64,000 bases of DNA, from assembly GCA_030323885.1 (NCBI GenBank), contig CM059198.1, positions 12,872,462 through 12,936,461 of the forward strand, written 5' to 3'. This document shows, piece by piece, positions 10,641-22,358 of the stretch; the stretch's first letter is position 1; each line of letters opens with the position of its first letter. The position numbers and the translations under genes were made by a program. Below the pieces are notes generated by a model that was given only the letters and a program-made list of their open reading frames with translations, made no database searches and was not told where the DNA came from. The stretch comes from Branchipolynoe longqiensis. Lineage: Eukaryota; Annelida; Polychaeta; Phyllodocida; Polynoidae.

Positions 10641-12714
10641 TTAGTGGCCGGATGGTCAGCTCCTCACACTCTCACCCTACATTTTCCGATACTACTTACA
10701 TAATGCTAATTAGTGACAGGATGGTCCCCCCTCACACTCTCACCCCACATTTCCTGATACTACTTACATAATACTAATTAGTGACAAGATGGTCCCCTCC
10801 TCACACTCTCACACCACATTTCCCGATACTACATACATAATACTAATTAGTGACAGGATGGTTACTCCTCACACTTTCACCACATATTTCCTGATACTAC
10901 TTACATAATGTTAATTAGTGACAGGATGGTCCCCTCCTCACACTCTCACACCACATTGCCCAAATTTACTTACATAATGTTAATTAGTGATAGGATGGTC
11001 CCTCCTCACAGTCTCACACCACATTTCATGATATTACTTACATAATGCTAATTAGTGACAGGATGGTTCCTCCTCACACTCTCACCCCACATTTCCCGAA
11101 TTTACCTACATAATGCTAATTAGTGACAGGATGTTTCCTCCTCACACCCTTACCCCACATTTCTCCATACTACTAACATAATGCTAATCAGTGACAGGAT
11201 GGTTTCCTCCTAACACTCTCACCACACGTTTCCCGATACTACTTACATAATGCTAAATAGTGACAGGATGGTTGCTCCTCACACTCTCACACCATATTTC
11301 CCAATACTAGTTACATAATGCTAATTAGTGACAGGTTGGTCCCCTCCTCACACTCTCACCCCACATTTCTCCATACTACTTACATACTACTAATTAGTGA
11401 CAGGATGGTTTCCTCCTCACACTCTCACTGCACGTTTCCCGATACTACTTACATAATGCTAAATAGGGACAGGATGGTCCCCTCCTCACACCCTTACCCC
11501 ACATTTCGCGATGACAGGATGCTTCCTCCTCACACTCTCACCACCTATTTCCCGATACTACTTACATAATGCTAATTAGTGACAGGATGGCCGCCTCCTC
11601 ACACTCTCACACCACATTTCCTGATACTACTTACATAATGCTAATTAGTGACAGGATGCTTTCCCCCTCACACTCCTACCCCACATTTCCCAATACTATT
11701 TACATAATACTAAAGTGACAGGATGCTTCCTCATCACACTCTCGCCCCACATATCCCGATACTACTTACATAATCCTAATCAGTGACAGGATGCTTCCTC
11801 CTCACACTCTCGCCCCACATTTCCCAATACTACCTACATACTACTAATTAGTGACAGGATGGTTTTCTCCTCACACTATCACCCCACATTTCCTGATACT
11901 ACTTTCATAATGCTAATTAGTGACAGGATGGTCCCCTCCTCACACCCTCACCCCACATTTTGCGATACTACTTACATAATGCTAATTATTGACAGGATGG
12001 TTTATTCTTCACACTCTCACCCTACATTTCCTGATACTACTTACATAATACTAATTAGTGACAGGATGGTCCCCTCCTCACACTCTCATCCCACATTTCC
12101 CGATACTACTTACCTAATACTAATTAGTGACAGGATGGTTACTCCTCACTCTCTCACCACACATTTCTCGATACTACTTACATAATGCTAATTAGTGACA
12201 GGATGGTCCCCTCCTCACACTCTCACCCCATATTTCTTGTTACTATTTACATAATACTAATTAGTGACATGATGGTCCCCTCCTCACACTGTCACCGCAC
12301 ATTTCTCGACACTACTTACATAATGCTAATAAGTGACAGGATGGTCCCTTCCTCACACTCTCACCCCACATATCCCGATACTACTTACATAATGCTAATT
12401 AGTGACAGGATGCTTCCTCCTCACACTCTCACCACATATTTCCTGATATTACTTACATAATGCTGATTAGTGACAGGATGGTCCCTTCCTCACACTCTCA
12501 CACCACATTTCCGGAATTTACTATCATAATGTTAATTAGTGACAGGATGGTCCCCTCCTCACACTCTCACCCCGATACCCACACTATCCCATTACTAATT
12601 ACATAATGCTAATTAGTGACAGTATGCTTCCTCCTCACACTCTCACCACCTATTTCCCGATACTACTTATGCAATGCTAATTACTGACAGGATGGCCGTC
12701 TCCTCACACTCTTA
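10620..12714. repeat. About 69-bp minisatellite, about 30 copies
   Basis: The unit reads GTGACAGGATGGTCCCCTCC, TCACACTCTCACCCCACATT, TCCCGATACTACTTACATAA, TGCTAATTA. Copies differ by 5-15% and a few are shortened (near 11510 and 11715). The order CACATT-CCGATACT-GCTAATTAGT parallels the SINE1 body (CACATTATCCTGATACTGAG, CTAACCAGT), suggesting the unit derives from the neighbouring SINE. Open frames across the array are by-products of the repeat. Confidence 0.95.
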
Positions 12715-14727
12715 TGTAGCAGTCACACTACGACGACAAGGTAGGGACGACAGCCCGGCGGCTGGGATTTTGTGAAATCCCGACGACCTCTGCAAATTCG
12801 GGCTAAGTTGGACGACAATCGGACGACATCCGGACGACATCGGGACAACAGACGGGACGACAGCGGGACGACAGTGTCTGTGTGTCTGTGTCTGAGTGTG
12901 TGTGAATCTGTGTCTCTGTGTGTGTCTCTATGTGTGTGTCTGTGTCTCTGTGTGTATGTGTCTATGTGGGTGTCTGTGTCTATGTGTGTCTATGTGTGTC
13001 CATGTGTGTGTCTGTGTGTGTCTGTGTATGTATGTGTGTGTGTGTCTGTGTGTGTCTGTGTGTATGTGTGTGTCTGTGTCTATGTGTGTCTATGTGTGTA
13101 TGTGTGTCTGTGGCTATGTCTCTGTGTGTGTCTGTGTGTGTCTGTGTCTGTGTCTGTGTCTGTATGTGTCTCTGTGTGTGTCTGTGCGTATCTGTGTGTG
13201 TCTGTGTGTGTCTGTGTTTGTGTGTGTGTCTGTGTCTCTGTGTGTGTCTGTGTCTCTGTGTGTGCCTCACTCTCACTCTCAGTCTGACTCTGACTCTGAC
13301 TCTCAGTTTGACTCTCACTCTCACTCTCAGTCTGACTCTCACTCTCAGTCTGACTCTCACTCTCAGTCTGACTCTCACTCTCAGTCTGACTCTCACTCTC
13401 AGTCTGACTCTCACTCTCACTCTGAGAGTGAGAGTGAGAGTGAGAGTCAGAGTCAGACTGAGAGTCAGAGTCAGACTGAGAGTGAGAGACAGACTGAGAG
13501 TGAGAGTGAGAGTCAGACTGAGAGTGAGAGTCAGACTGAGAGTCAGAGTCAGACTGAGAGTGAGAGACAGACTGAGAGTGAGAGTCAGAGTCAGACTGAG
13601 AGTGAGAGTCAGACTGAGAGTGAGAGTCAGAGTCAGACTGAGAGTCAGAGTCAGAGTCAGACTGAGAGTGAGAGTGAGGCACACACAGAGACACAGACAC
13701 ACACACATACAGAGACACACACACAGACACAGACACACACACATACACACACATAGACACACATATACACACACATACACCCACATAGACACATATACAC
13801 AGACACACACATAGACACACATATACACACATATACACACACAGACACACACATAAACAGAGACACACACATAGACACAGACACACACATACACACACAG
13901 ACACACACATACACATACACACAGAGACACACACATAGACACACATATACACACACATACACACACATAGACACATACACCCACATATACACAGAGACAC
14001 AGACACACACCTACACACACATACACACAGACACACACATAGACACACATATACACACCGACACACACATAGACACAGACACACACATATACACATATAC
14101 ACAGACACACACATACACACACACAGACACACATATACACACACACATACACACACATAGACACAGACACACACATATACACAGAGACACACACATACAC
14201 ACACAAACACACACACAGACACACACATATACACACATATACACACACATACACACACATAGACACATACACACACACAGACACACACATACACACAGAC
14301 ACACACACCAACACACACATAGACACACATATACACACATAAACACATAGACACAGACACACACATAGACACACATATACACAGACACAGAGACACATAC
14401 ATGGAGAGAGAAGCAACTACAGCTTAACGACAAGACGACAGTGCCGCGACAGTGCCGCGACAGTGCCACAACAGTGCCGCGACAGTGCCGCGACAGTGCC
14501 GCAACCTCGGCTGTCATTGGCTGTCGTAGAAGTTTTTCAACATGTCCAAAATCCCCACGACAACCCGGCGACAGTCGAGAAAGAGTGGAGAAACTGGAGG
14601 TGTCGCGGAGGTGTCGCGGCGGCACCTGCGCGGCACCTGCGCGACACCTGCGCGACAATCAGCGACAACCGGGAGTGGGTGTCGCAGGGCTGTCGCCGCT
14701 GCTTGTCGTCGTAGTGTGACTGCTACA
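12715..14727. mobile_element. TIR element I-a with a giant simple-sequence palindrome
   Basis: It begins TGTAGCAGTCACACTACGAC and ends with the exact reverse complement; the TIR is 26 bp and perfect. It interrupts the 69-bp satellite. The flanking triplets are TTA (left) and TCA (right), so a 3-bp target duplication is possible but not perfect. Subterminal DNA is made of words such as GGGACGACAG and CGGACGACAT on the left (12730-12870), and CGACAGTGCCG and GACACCTGCGCGACA on the right (14430-14710). No transposase frame is present, so mobilisation in trans must be assumed. Family I shares the TIR core GTCACACTACGACG with the elements at 20.4 and 46.8 kb. Confidence 0.8.
12868..14400. repeat. 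Inverted compound microsatellite, about 1.5 kb
   Basis: Four blocks follow in mirror-complement order: TGTCTGTG-type repeats (12868-13262), CTCTCAGTCTGA-type (about 13268-13425), TCAGACTGAGAG-type (about 13429-13677) and CACACAGACA-type (13678-14400). The symmetry centre is near 13426 (CACTCTGAGAGTG). The right arm is longer (about 970 vs 560 bp). Very long frames exist on both strands but consist only of Cys/Val, Ser/Asp or Thr/His repeats. Confidence 0.95.
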
Positions 14728-14812
14728 TCACACCAAATTTCCCGATACTACTTACATAATATTAATTAGTGACAGGATGGGGACCTCCTCGCAGTCTGAC
14801 CCCACATGCCAG
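14728..14812. repeat. Last unit of the 69-bp satellite
   Basis: CACACCAAATTTCCCGATAC, TACTTACATAATATTAATTA and GTGACAGGATG resume the satellite right after element I-a, confirming that I-a inserted into an existing array. Confidence 0.9.
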
Positions 14813-15530
14813 AGGTAAGAATTCCCTGGTCTCCGCCCTCCTTCATACCTGCAGCTAATCAATCAGGAGGACTTATATTGCCGTCTAGACACACATGCCA
14901 GTCCTGAACTGAATTTTATTATTTAAAAAGAAAGTTGGTCTCAGTTCAAGAGGCAGAGGTAGTTTGGGTTTGGCATCTTCAGATGCTTTCCCGAGGTTCT
15001 CGATTCCCGCCCCCAGTGGTTTTCTCCTTTTCGGACCCTTATCAACCCACATCTATCCTTAAATAGGGTCTGATCACCTACCAACATAATATAACTGAAA
15101 AATGATCTTCTTTGACCTGTATGAATGACTTGTATAGTTCGATAAAAGAATACAATTGCCTAAAGAAAAACACTTTCTAGATTTTGAACTTTCATATGTA
15201 ACTTAGATACTAGTGCACTTATTAAGTATCTGTTGATAGATATAAGGACTAACTAAGTAATTTAATAGAACATGTTACTACTGCCCTATGGGGTCACAAT
15301 TTTGACGAGCACACCAACATTAATTTTGCACGTTAACATTTAAAATATTTCCGAAGTTAGCCATTATTTCAAGCCAATGTGAGATATATCATACAAACCT
15401 AATATACATGTATTACTGTTAGAAAATGACGGAAATATCCACAAAGATTTGATATTATCAGCATCACAATTACATGCATAGTTCCACAGTAATGTCATAC
15501 GGTGTGTACACCTGCTTATATATTGTTTGA
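14813..15530. other. No gene seen
   Basis: AT-rich DNA with short accidental frames; no repeat or coding signal recognised. Confidence 0.55.
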
Positions 15531-15536
15531 CCAGAT

Positions 15537-15830
15537 AAGGTGGCCCAATCGGTAAGACTGCAGGTTTACCGTGCAGAAGGTCGCCACTTTGAACCCCGGC
15601 AAAGTCAAACCAATCACTTATAAATCGTGCACTTGTTGCTACCTAACCTCACACATGGCATTACTATGATAGGACACGGCCTGGTTGGCTTAGTATCAGG
15701 ATAATGTGACTAAGTGGGAACTGGGGCATGTCTCCCACAGCCTGTTCTCCCAGTGGGGCAGCAATATATTCATCATCAGTGCGCACTTTCACAAGTTGGT
15801 ACCTGTCCTTATATGGCTGCTCGTTACCCC
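15537..15830 (+). mobile_element. SINE1, near full length
   Basis: The tRNA-like head has an A-box-like TGGCCCAATCGGTAAGACTG and a B-box-like TTTGAACCCCGG, followed by GTCAAACCAATCACTTATAA, AGTATCAGGATAATGTGACT, TCCCAGTGGGGCAGCA, and a terminal GTTGGTACCTGTCCTTATAT. The poly-CAAA tail is missing. Transcription would be by RNA polymerase III from the internal A and B boxes, as in other tRNA-derived SINEs. Confidence 0.8.
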
Positions 15831-15990
15831 ACACGACTGAGTGCAGCTAGACACATATCGAACATGCCACCGCACATTCCCAGCACGAATTGGGTTCGTC
15901 AGTCATCGATGAGTTCGCAACACATGATGAGTTGTCATCATGACTACCAATGGACAACCAAGAAGATAGGTGTGTAGTGCACAGGCTAAA

Positions 15991-16281
15991 GCTAGGATTC
16001 CTTACATGCGGTATGCAGCATGCGGCATGCGAACGGGTTGGGTCCTTTCACCCACACCCACACCCACACATAGTGTCAGGTTTCTCTACCCCTGTTTTCT
16101 ATGGCAAATGCAGCAGCATTCGCATTCGCATGCCGCACCGATGGCTACATGGACCGATTCAGTTGCCGCATTTGCATTCACATTCGCATTCGGATGCATG
16201 GAATCACCCCCATTAACTTAGATGCTTTTAGATTTTTTGCCGCAGTCGAATGCCGCATACCACGTGTAAGGAATCCTAGCT
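15991..16281. mobile_element. TIR element II-a (291 bp, TAA target duplication)
   Basis: Ends are AGCTAGGATTCCTTACATGC and its near-perfect reverse complement (right end GTAAGGAATCCTAGCT). TAA flanks both sides (15988-15990 and 16282-16284). Subterminal DNA is built from GTATGC/GCATGCG words on the left and GCATTCGCAT/GAATGCCGCAT words on the right. No coding capacity. TSD size and sequence (TWA) fit PIF/Harbinger-type MITEs. Confidence 0.85.
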
Positions 16282-16535
16282 TAATACAATATCCCAGTGT
16301 CCACTGCTACTTAGTACTCAGTATTAGTAGTAAATAAATCACAAAACCATAAATAAAGATGCATTAAAAAAGTACATGTATACAAAAGATACAAGCTCCA
16401 AGAACAAAGTCCCAAGGCGCAGTCATGGAAAGACAAGATGGTTTAGGTGAAGATAATTGACAGCATCGGATAGCATGCAAGATCAGAGCCCGTACTAGTA
16501 GCTGCTTAATAGATTGCTACAAGCCGCCACTACCC

Positions 16536-16536
16536 G

Positions 16537-16570
<34 letters not shown>

Positions 16571-16610
16571 CAACCCCCCCCCCCGGCAACCCCCCCCCCA
16601 TCCCCCCATC
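16536..16610. repeat. Long poly-C tract
   Basis: A C homopolymer of about 30 bases is followed by shorter C runs separated by GGCAA. Length is likely unreliable in the assembly. Confidence 0.85.
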
Positions 16611-17062
16611 CCGCTACCCATCCCTGATCATCATCAACCCATTTCCCCGCAAGCAAGCATGCCGCTCCCCATGCTCCGTAGCCCCGGCAGCTGAGTCAGG
16701 ATCATCCCTTCAATCTCCCCGTGCCCGGCATCCCCGCTTTCCGATTACGGCGACACCTGGCGGGCTATGCCCGCAACTACACCGTTTGCCAATTAGCACC
16801 ATGAGGGGACGCGGTGGTTGGCAGGGGCCTGAATATGAGAGCAATGTGTATGTTCACCCCGTGTGGGAGTTTGATGCCCCTGCCTTGCAAAGTTATAAAC
16901 CACTGCCTTGTGGTGTACAGGTACTTGATAGAACCAAAGGCTAAAGGAGCAAACCCTAACAGAAAACCATGCTTCCGTGGCAGCATTAAGGGCGGTGATG
17001 AATGGAACTGCCAACATCTTCCGACCAGCCACTGCAGGGACAAATAGTTTGCGCCTGTCTTG
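16611..17062. other. No gene seen
   Basis: Moderately GC-rich sequence; open frames of fewer than 100 codons on both strands show no recognisable domain. Confidence 0.5.
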
Positions 17063-17066
17063 ACAT

Positions 17067-17723
17067 GAGGAGTTCAGGCGCAAAACCAAGTAAGTCCATT
17101 TTCATGAAAAGTGAGATAACCAATGGAGACACCACTTCTTAGTCCCTATTACCCAATGAGCAAATCAGTTTTGTTTCAAAACCTGGTAAGTCCTATGTTA
17201 AATTGGCCTTAAAATAGGGTTTGGTTGCAAAACCTTGTAAGCGCCATTCGAGTTTGTCTGCAAAACCACGTAAGATGTAGCTGGCCAATCAGATACGCGT
17301 GTCAGGTCACATTTTTTTTTTTTTTTGCCTCGGGTGATTTGTCGACGTTTATGATGGAAACCTATGATGCAATTGATGAGGATAGTGGTGATGATGAGTA
17401 AGCTTATGGTGGAAATTGTGTGTTCTTTGATTCTGCAAGATTTCCATAGGATTAGTCTTTGACAATGGACTTACATGGTTTTGCAAACAAACCGAAAGTG
17501 GACTTACTTGGTTTTGCAGAAAAATCAATAAAAGTTGATTAATTAATGAGTTTTGGAATAAAGGTTCATTTATCACTTTCATAGTATTTTGTTCATTGCC
17601 CATAACCCTATAATACAAAGAAAAGTGGAATTACTGAGAATTATATTTATGGGCATATACAAATCTTGATTTTAAAACAAAAGAGGTCGGGTGGACTTAC
17701 TTGGTTTTGCGCCTGAACTCCTC
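17067..17723. mobile_element. TIR element III (657 bp, ACAT target duplication)
   Basis: Perfect inverted termini of about 30 bp start GAGGAGTTCAGGCGCAAAAC and continue CAAGTAAGTCC. ACAT is duplicated at 17063-17066 and 17724-17727. The TIR-internal word CAAAACCnnGTAAGnCC recurs inside on the left (near 17180, 17230, 17262) and its complement GGACTTACnTGGTTTTGC on the right (near 17465, 17502 and at the end). A poly-T run lies near 17312. There is no transposase. Confidence 0.85.
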
Positions 17724-17820
17724 ACATGTTCTTTGCAAGCAGCTTTTATGAAATGCACAACCACACAAAATAGCGGCGCTTAAGAAATAAAAGCAGTCTT
17801 TGTCGCATTGCGACCGACAG

Positions 17821-17846
17821 CATGATGATGATGATGATGATGATGG
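17821..17846. repeat. GAT microsatellite
   Basis: Eight uninterrupted ATG/GAT triplets. Confidence 0.9.
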
Positions 17847-17899
17847 GAGACGGGCAGTGGCATCGGTCTGTCCGTCTGTCCCTCACACGTTCTCCATCA

Positions 17900-18228
17900 G
17901 TGAGTTTGTTTGTTTCTTTAGTGTTTTCCATCCTGGCAACATCCTAGGTCATAGCAGGACGGATACCGACTTGTGGCAGTGCGTACTCATGGTGACTTGA
18001 TAGTGCTGCACCACTTGGAGACCAGGCTACCAACACCATGACCGGATCTCCCACTCAGTCACATTATGCTGATATGCAGCTAACCAGTTCGTGTCCAATC
18101 CTAGTAATGCCAAGTGCCAGGCTAGGTAGCGAAGAGCATCAAGTTTGTATGTCATCGATTTGGCTTGACCGTGATTCTAAGTCCCGACCTTCCAAATGGT
18201 GCCAATTCGGCCACCACGTTCAGTCTAA
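17900..18228 (-). mobile_element. SINE1, near full length
   Basis: On the plus strand it reads tail to head: GTTTGTTTGTTTCTT, CATCCTGGCAACATCCTAGG, GACTTGTGGCAGTGCGTACT, GGAGACCAGGCTACCAACAC, CACATTATGCTGATATGCAG, GCCAAGTGCCAGGCTAGGTA, then the tRNA-like head ending CCAATTCGGCCACCACG. The copy is about 330 bp long, close to intact. Confidence 0.85.
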
Positions 18229-20291
18229 ATGAGTGAGAAAGAGACGGGGTGCGAAACGATTTGTTCAGCTGAATATACAGAATAAAAAGCTGATTCAGCC
18301 AACCGGTCTGTCATTATATATGCCAGTATCACATAGCGCACTATGCCAACTGGCACAACCGTTGGTAATAATCATTGCCATAAATGAGGTGTCGGATTGC
18401 TGCAGTACCCAGTTATAGCCACACACATGCCTCCACTGGCCATCTCTAATGAGTGCTGCCCGGAGTAGCCGGGGACAAGCGAACCGGCCTCATCAGCCGT
18501 ATCGGGGTCTCCGTGTGCGAGAAGGCATTCTGCGACCGGTCTTACTAATGCACAACATGTCAACTCGGTGAAGTTTGGTGATGTGGACTTGTACAACTAA
18601 CCACAATACATGATGGCGGAAGGAGTTGAGTATTCGTCTCCGCGTTAGTAGGTCGTCGGAGGGAGGGGGAAGGGGAGGGTAGGAGGGAAGGAGGGTGTGA
18701 AGGTGTGAGGAACGGCTAGATGAAAGGACGGTGGGAGGGTGGGAGGGTAGGAGGCCGCGTGGGGAATGTAGACCATCGGAAATTGTCGTGTTGGCGGTGA
18801 CTGGTTCCAAACCAGTTCTAATGTTATGTCATCAGATTACAGCAAACCTGGTCATTGTTGGAAGTCTTGAGAAGCATTTGGGGACCAGCCACTCACGGAG
18901 CCAATCACCCAGCGGAGTAACGCAGGGAACCGGCCCAGCTGGTGAAGGATATGTACCACCGGCGGCAACCAGCGACATCCAGCGACAACCAGCAGCAACC
19001 GGCGACAGCCGGTGGCCTGGGAAGCAGGCATGTTCAGAGCAGCAGCACATCCAGGGTCTGCCTGTATGTGTGGGTTTCTTATGTCCACATGCCACTAGTG
19101 CTCCATAACCCAATGAACGTGTAGCAGTCTGCACTGACCTCTGAGGCAACGAGTCATATTGACAGCTAGCTAGGGTGATTACATCAAGGAGCCTAGATAG
19201 CGTAATGGTTAGCCCGCTAGCTTCGAAATATTCCTAAAACACTATACGTCTTATCCTTTTACTTATTGTATCATGTGTATTGATTCGGAGATGAAATGGT
19301 GAGGCGCCACCTGAAGGGCAGGAGGAGAATCAGGGGAGCTGCTTGAAGGCAGACCTCCAGCTCTCCAGGTTGCACCCCCACCTCCGGTAACCCAACTACA
19401 CAAGAACATATCAAAAAGGGGTTACAGGAGTAGAAGCAGATAAGAGAACAATAATAATAAGAAGCAGGATAATTGCATACATGAATAATATTTGCATAAT
19501 TATTGTTATACTTCCCATTTTATTTATATTTTGAAAACCGTGTATACCTTGGTGGAAATAACTGTATCACTCATGGCGTGGAAGACCAGTGCAACTTCGC
19601 TCAGAAATTACATATTAATAAATGCAATTTACCCCAAAACACCAAAGACCCCCTACCAACAAGTCTGGGTGAATGGTTGCTAGTGAATGGGTGAATGGTT
19701 GTATACATGTACTTTTTTAATGCATCTTGCTCTACAGTGGTTGGTGATGTGGGTTGCGGTGTAATTGTGTTAACTATTCTACATTAAAGAGCCAGTGACA
19801 GAACTAACATAAGCTGACTTAGTCATGATTATCACGATCGGTCATGATTATTCCTGACCTCTTCTGTGCCAGTCAAAGCTGAGGATCACTGCAGGCGACT
19901 CGCAACCTTTACTTTCACTCAAGGTTAATACCCTTCTCAGCCTGCCGAGATATTCTTTACAGTTCGAAGTCTACAGTCAATATTTCGGAATTTCAATATT
20001 TTATTAAAGTTACCTATTCGGGCGGCTGTGCATTTCTGGAAATTGATTTAGCTAAATATATTAAGGTGATCATTATAATCTATCATACTTTAGTTTGAAG
20101 TAATTTTATTTTCATCCGCTAACTTTTGAGATAGTTGAAGTACAACCCTGGTCAAATTAATGTTGGCAAGGAAGTAACAAATCTGACACGGCAGGCTACT
20201 GCTGTAACACGTGCTCTTTAAGTGGTTTAGTATGTGCTCCCTTCTATGTTGCACCAAATAGTTCAAAAGTGCACCAGCATCTAACATAGAT
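18229..20291. other. No gene seen
   Basis: Two kilobases without a convincing frame. A short run of GCGACA/CAACCAGC words at 18960-19020 resembles the interior vocabulary of element I-a but has no TIRs. A GAGGG-rich purine tract lies at 18655-18760. Confidence 0.5.
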
Positions 20292-21066
20292 CAGCAATAG
20301 GTGGCCTATAGTGTCAAGGGTTGGCCTCGCCGTGAATATGGCCTGTGCTGCCGACAGAGCGTAATACCCCTGTCACACTACGACGTAATGAGCCAACGTA
20401 AGCCTGATGTGGTGATTTTTCGTCATTACATTGACATACGTTGGATTACGTTATGATGACGTCAGAATGACGTCAGACTGACGTCGAGCTACGTCACGTT
20501 ACATCGTGTTACGTCGGCGCGTCAAAGTTTTGAACCTGTTCAAAACTTTTGACGTAACTAGAACGTAAGGGTTTACGTTCACTGTACGTTCTGTACACGT
20601 TCAGCGAACGTCAATGAAATGCTGGTCACTATGTTGCACTACGTTGCATTACGTTGCATTACATTGACCCACATTAAAGGTGGCGCGAATGTGCAGTCCG
20701 CGTCGTGAAAACGTCGGGAAAACGGACGCCTAACAGACGTCCAACGTACGTTTACCATTTTGCCACCGTTTCATGACGTAAGTAACATAAGGTAACGTAA
20801 AGCAACGTAGTTCTGGCAATGGAATAACGTACATAACGTTCCCTCAGCGTAATTACGTTGTCCTCTCTCGTTGAATGACGCTATCACTATGCTTTACCGC
20901 CGTTACTCTATCGTCCCCTATGCTGCATCCACGTTCAACTTGTGCCCAAATTTGCATACTATGCCGAGAAGTTCGATGTTTTTCACGTTCTCCCTATGTT
21001 TACGTCTTTACATCGTAGTGTGACAGGGCCATAAAGCACCACCAATCAATCAATCAATCAATGGTT
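20292..21066 (+). mobile_element. LINE 3'-end fragment, split by element I-b
   Basis: CGCCGTGAATATGGCCTGTG and CTGCCGACAGAGCGTAA (20328-20364) continue after the inserted TIR element as TAAAGCACCACC followed by AATC repeats (21032-21062). The same 3' end occurs at 35.8 kb (plus) and 61.96 kb (minus, attached to the I/Nimb-like LINE). Confidence 0.75.
20365..21031. mobile_element. TIR element I-b (667 bp, TAA target duplication)
   Basis: Termini are TACCCCTGTCACACTACGAC and the complement of TGGCCCTGTCACACTACGAT; TAA flanks both ends (20362-20364 and 21032-21034). The interior is a mosaic of ACGTTACG, ACGTAA, GACGTCA and AACGTTC words, self-complementary as a set. No coding frame. The LINE tail it split confirms the boundaries. 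Confidence 0.85.
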
Positions 21067-21184
21067 GGCTGCAGGGACAGTAGTTTGCCTGCAACAAATA
21101 CAAGAATGGTGTATGATATACACGCCGATAGCAGAGATAATGGAGATCTATGTTAGCAGTAACATCTTCTATTAAATTGACTTA

Positions 21185-21579
21185 AGCTAAGATTCCTTAT
21201 ACGTGGTATGCGGCATGCGGTATGCGAATGGGAGGATTCCTTCTATGCAGTATGCAGTATGCGGCATGCATCCGTCTCCCCACCACCACCACTACCATAT
21301 GTTTCCCCTCCGCACCCCTGTGTGTGACCATTCCATAATGATCAGTCGCCTCTCCTCGTCTAAAACTAATGGACACGTGCAACTGAGGGTTCTATTCGCA
21401 TACTGCATGCCACATGCCGCACCAATCGCTACAGGGACCGATCGAGTTGCCGCATTCGCATTCACATTCGCATACCGCATGTAAGGAATGTAGCCCATTG
21501 ACTTCAAGGCGTTTCAATTTTTTGCCACATTCGCATTCGCATACTGCATACCGCATACTACGTGTAAGGAATCTTAGCT
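21185..21579. mobile_element. TIR element II-b (395 bp, TTA target duplication)
   Basis: Begins AGCTAAGATTCCTTATACGT and ends with the complementary GTGTAAGGAATCTTAGCT. TTA flanks both sides (21182-21184 and 21580-21582). The left subterminal part has GGTATGCGGCATGCG words, the right GCATTCGCATACTGCAT words. Same family as 15991-16281 but with a longer, different middle. Confidence 0.85.
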
Positions 21580-21764
21580 TTAGTTTTCCTCTCTAACTTA
21601 GTATAAATACCAACAAATGGTTAATAAGGGCACCAATATCTGCCTTTGATAGGTAGGATCAAATCTAGGTAACTGTCTTGGTTTTGAAAAAATATTGATG
21701 ATTTCATCGGTGTACACACTTTAACTGAACCAAGGATATCCACCAGAGTCTCTCTTTGAAGCTG

Positions 21765-21840
21765 CTAATATGAGTGAGTGAGTGACTGATGTTATGCTGT
21801 GTTGACAATACAGACCATATTCGCGGGGAGAATTGTTTAC
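21765..21840 (-). mobile_element. LINE 3'-end fragment
   Basis: GAGTGAGTGAGTGACTGATG then ATGCTGTGTTGACAATACAG and ACCATATTCGCGGGGAGAA: the complement of the LINE 3' end seen at 20.3, 35.8 and 61.96 kb, with a TCAC-type tail. Confidence 0.6.
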
Positions 21841-22109
21841 CATTTATCCCATCATATATACGATAATCAACTGTGTTTTAATTTTTAATATCAGTTGAGC
21901 AGTGACACCCATTAGACTTCAGTGACACCTTTGAGGGTGGCATTCTTCTGGAATCACTATATATTGTAGTATTAAAACGGTTTTTTATATTATTTTAACT
22001 TTAAAATGACCAGGGATGCAAATTCAGACAGTGTTGTCAGTTCTTTTTTAGCAGTCTTGACATTGCCTTTTAACTAAATCGACAGGTTCCAGACATGAAT
22101 GGCACGGAC

Positions 22110-22290
22110 GGGATATCCTAGCGTTTAAAGGGGCTATTCAGTATGTCAGAGACCATAGGTTCAATCCCCGAGTGAGTAAAAGTAAAAGATCTACACCCAG
22201 GGTTCTTGTTCCTACCTTGGCTGCCGCTCGGTATTACTAGATGGACAAGGACTGGGTGCTTCAATATGGGATAATGAGGCTGATTTACAT
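22110..22290 (+). mobile_element. Diverged tRNA-derived SINE, probable
   Basis: A B-box-like GGTTCAATCCCCG near 22170 is followed by AGTAAAAGTAAAAGATCTAC and a body with GGACAAGGACTGGGTGC and GGGATAATGAGGC, which loosely parallel the SINE1 body. Strongly diverged. Confidence 0.4.
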
Positions 22291-22358
22291 ATATTATAAT
22301 ACATTATTGTCGGTAGGGTATTCCAATGAGGCAACACTATGAAGTCGTCCTGAATCTG

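Noticed and set aside
12896..14416. Very long open frames (up to 478 codons) on both strands
   Set aside because: They consist only of two- or four-residue repeats from TG/CA and GAGAGTCAGA microsatellites and occur in several frames at once.
15537..15610. tRNA gene from A and B box-like sequences
   Set aside because: Followed by the SINE1 body and present many times in the window.
16793..17089. Host exon candidates on both strands
   Set aside because: Frames under 100 codons on both strands, no recognised domain, and they overlap the edge of TIR element III.
18960..19020. Another word-mosaic TIR element
   Set aside because: Only about 60 bp of CAACCAGCGACA words and no inverted ends.
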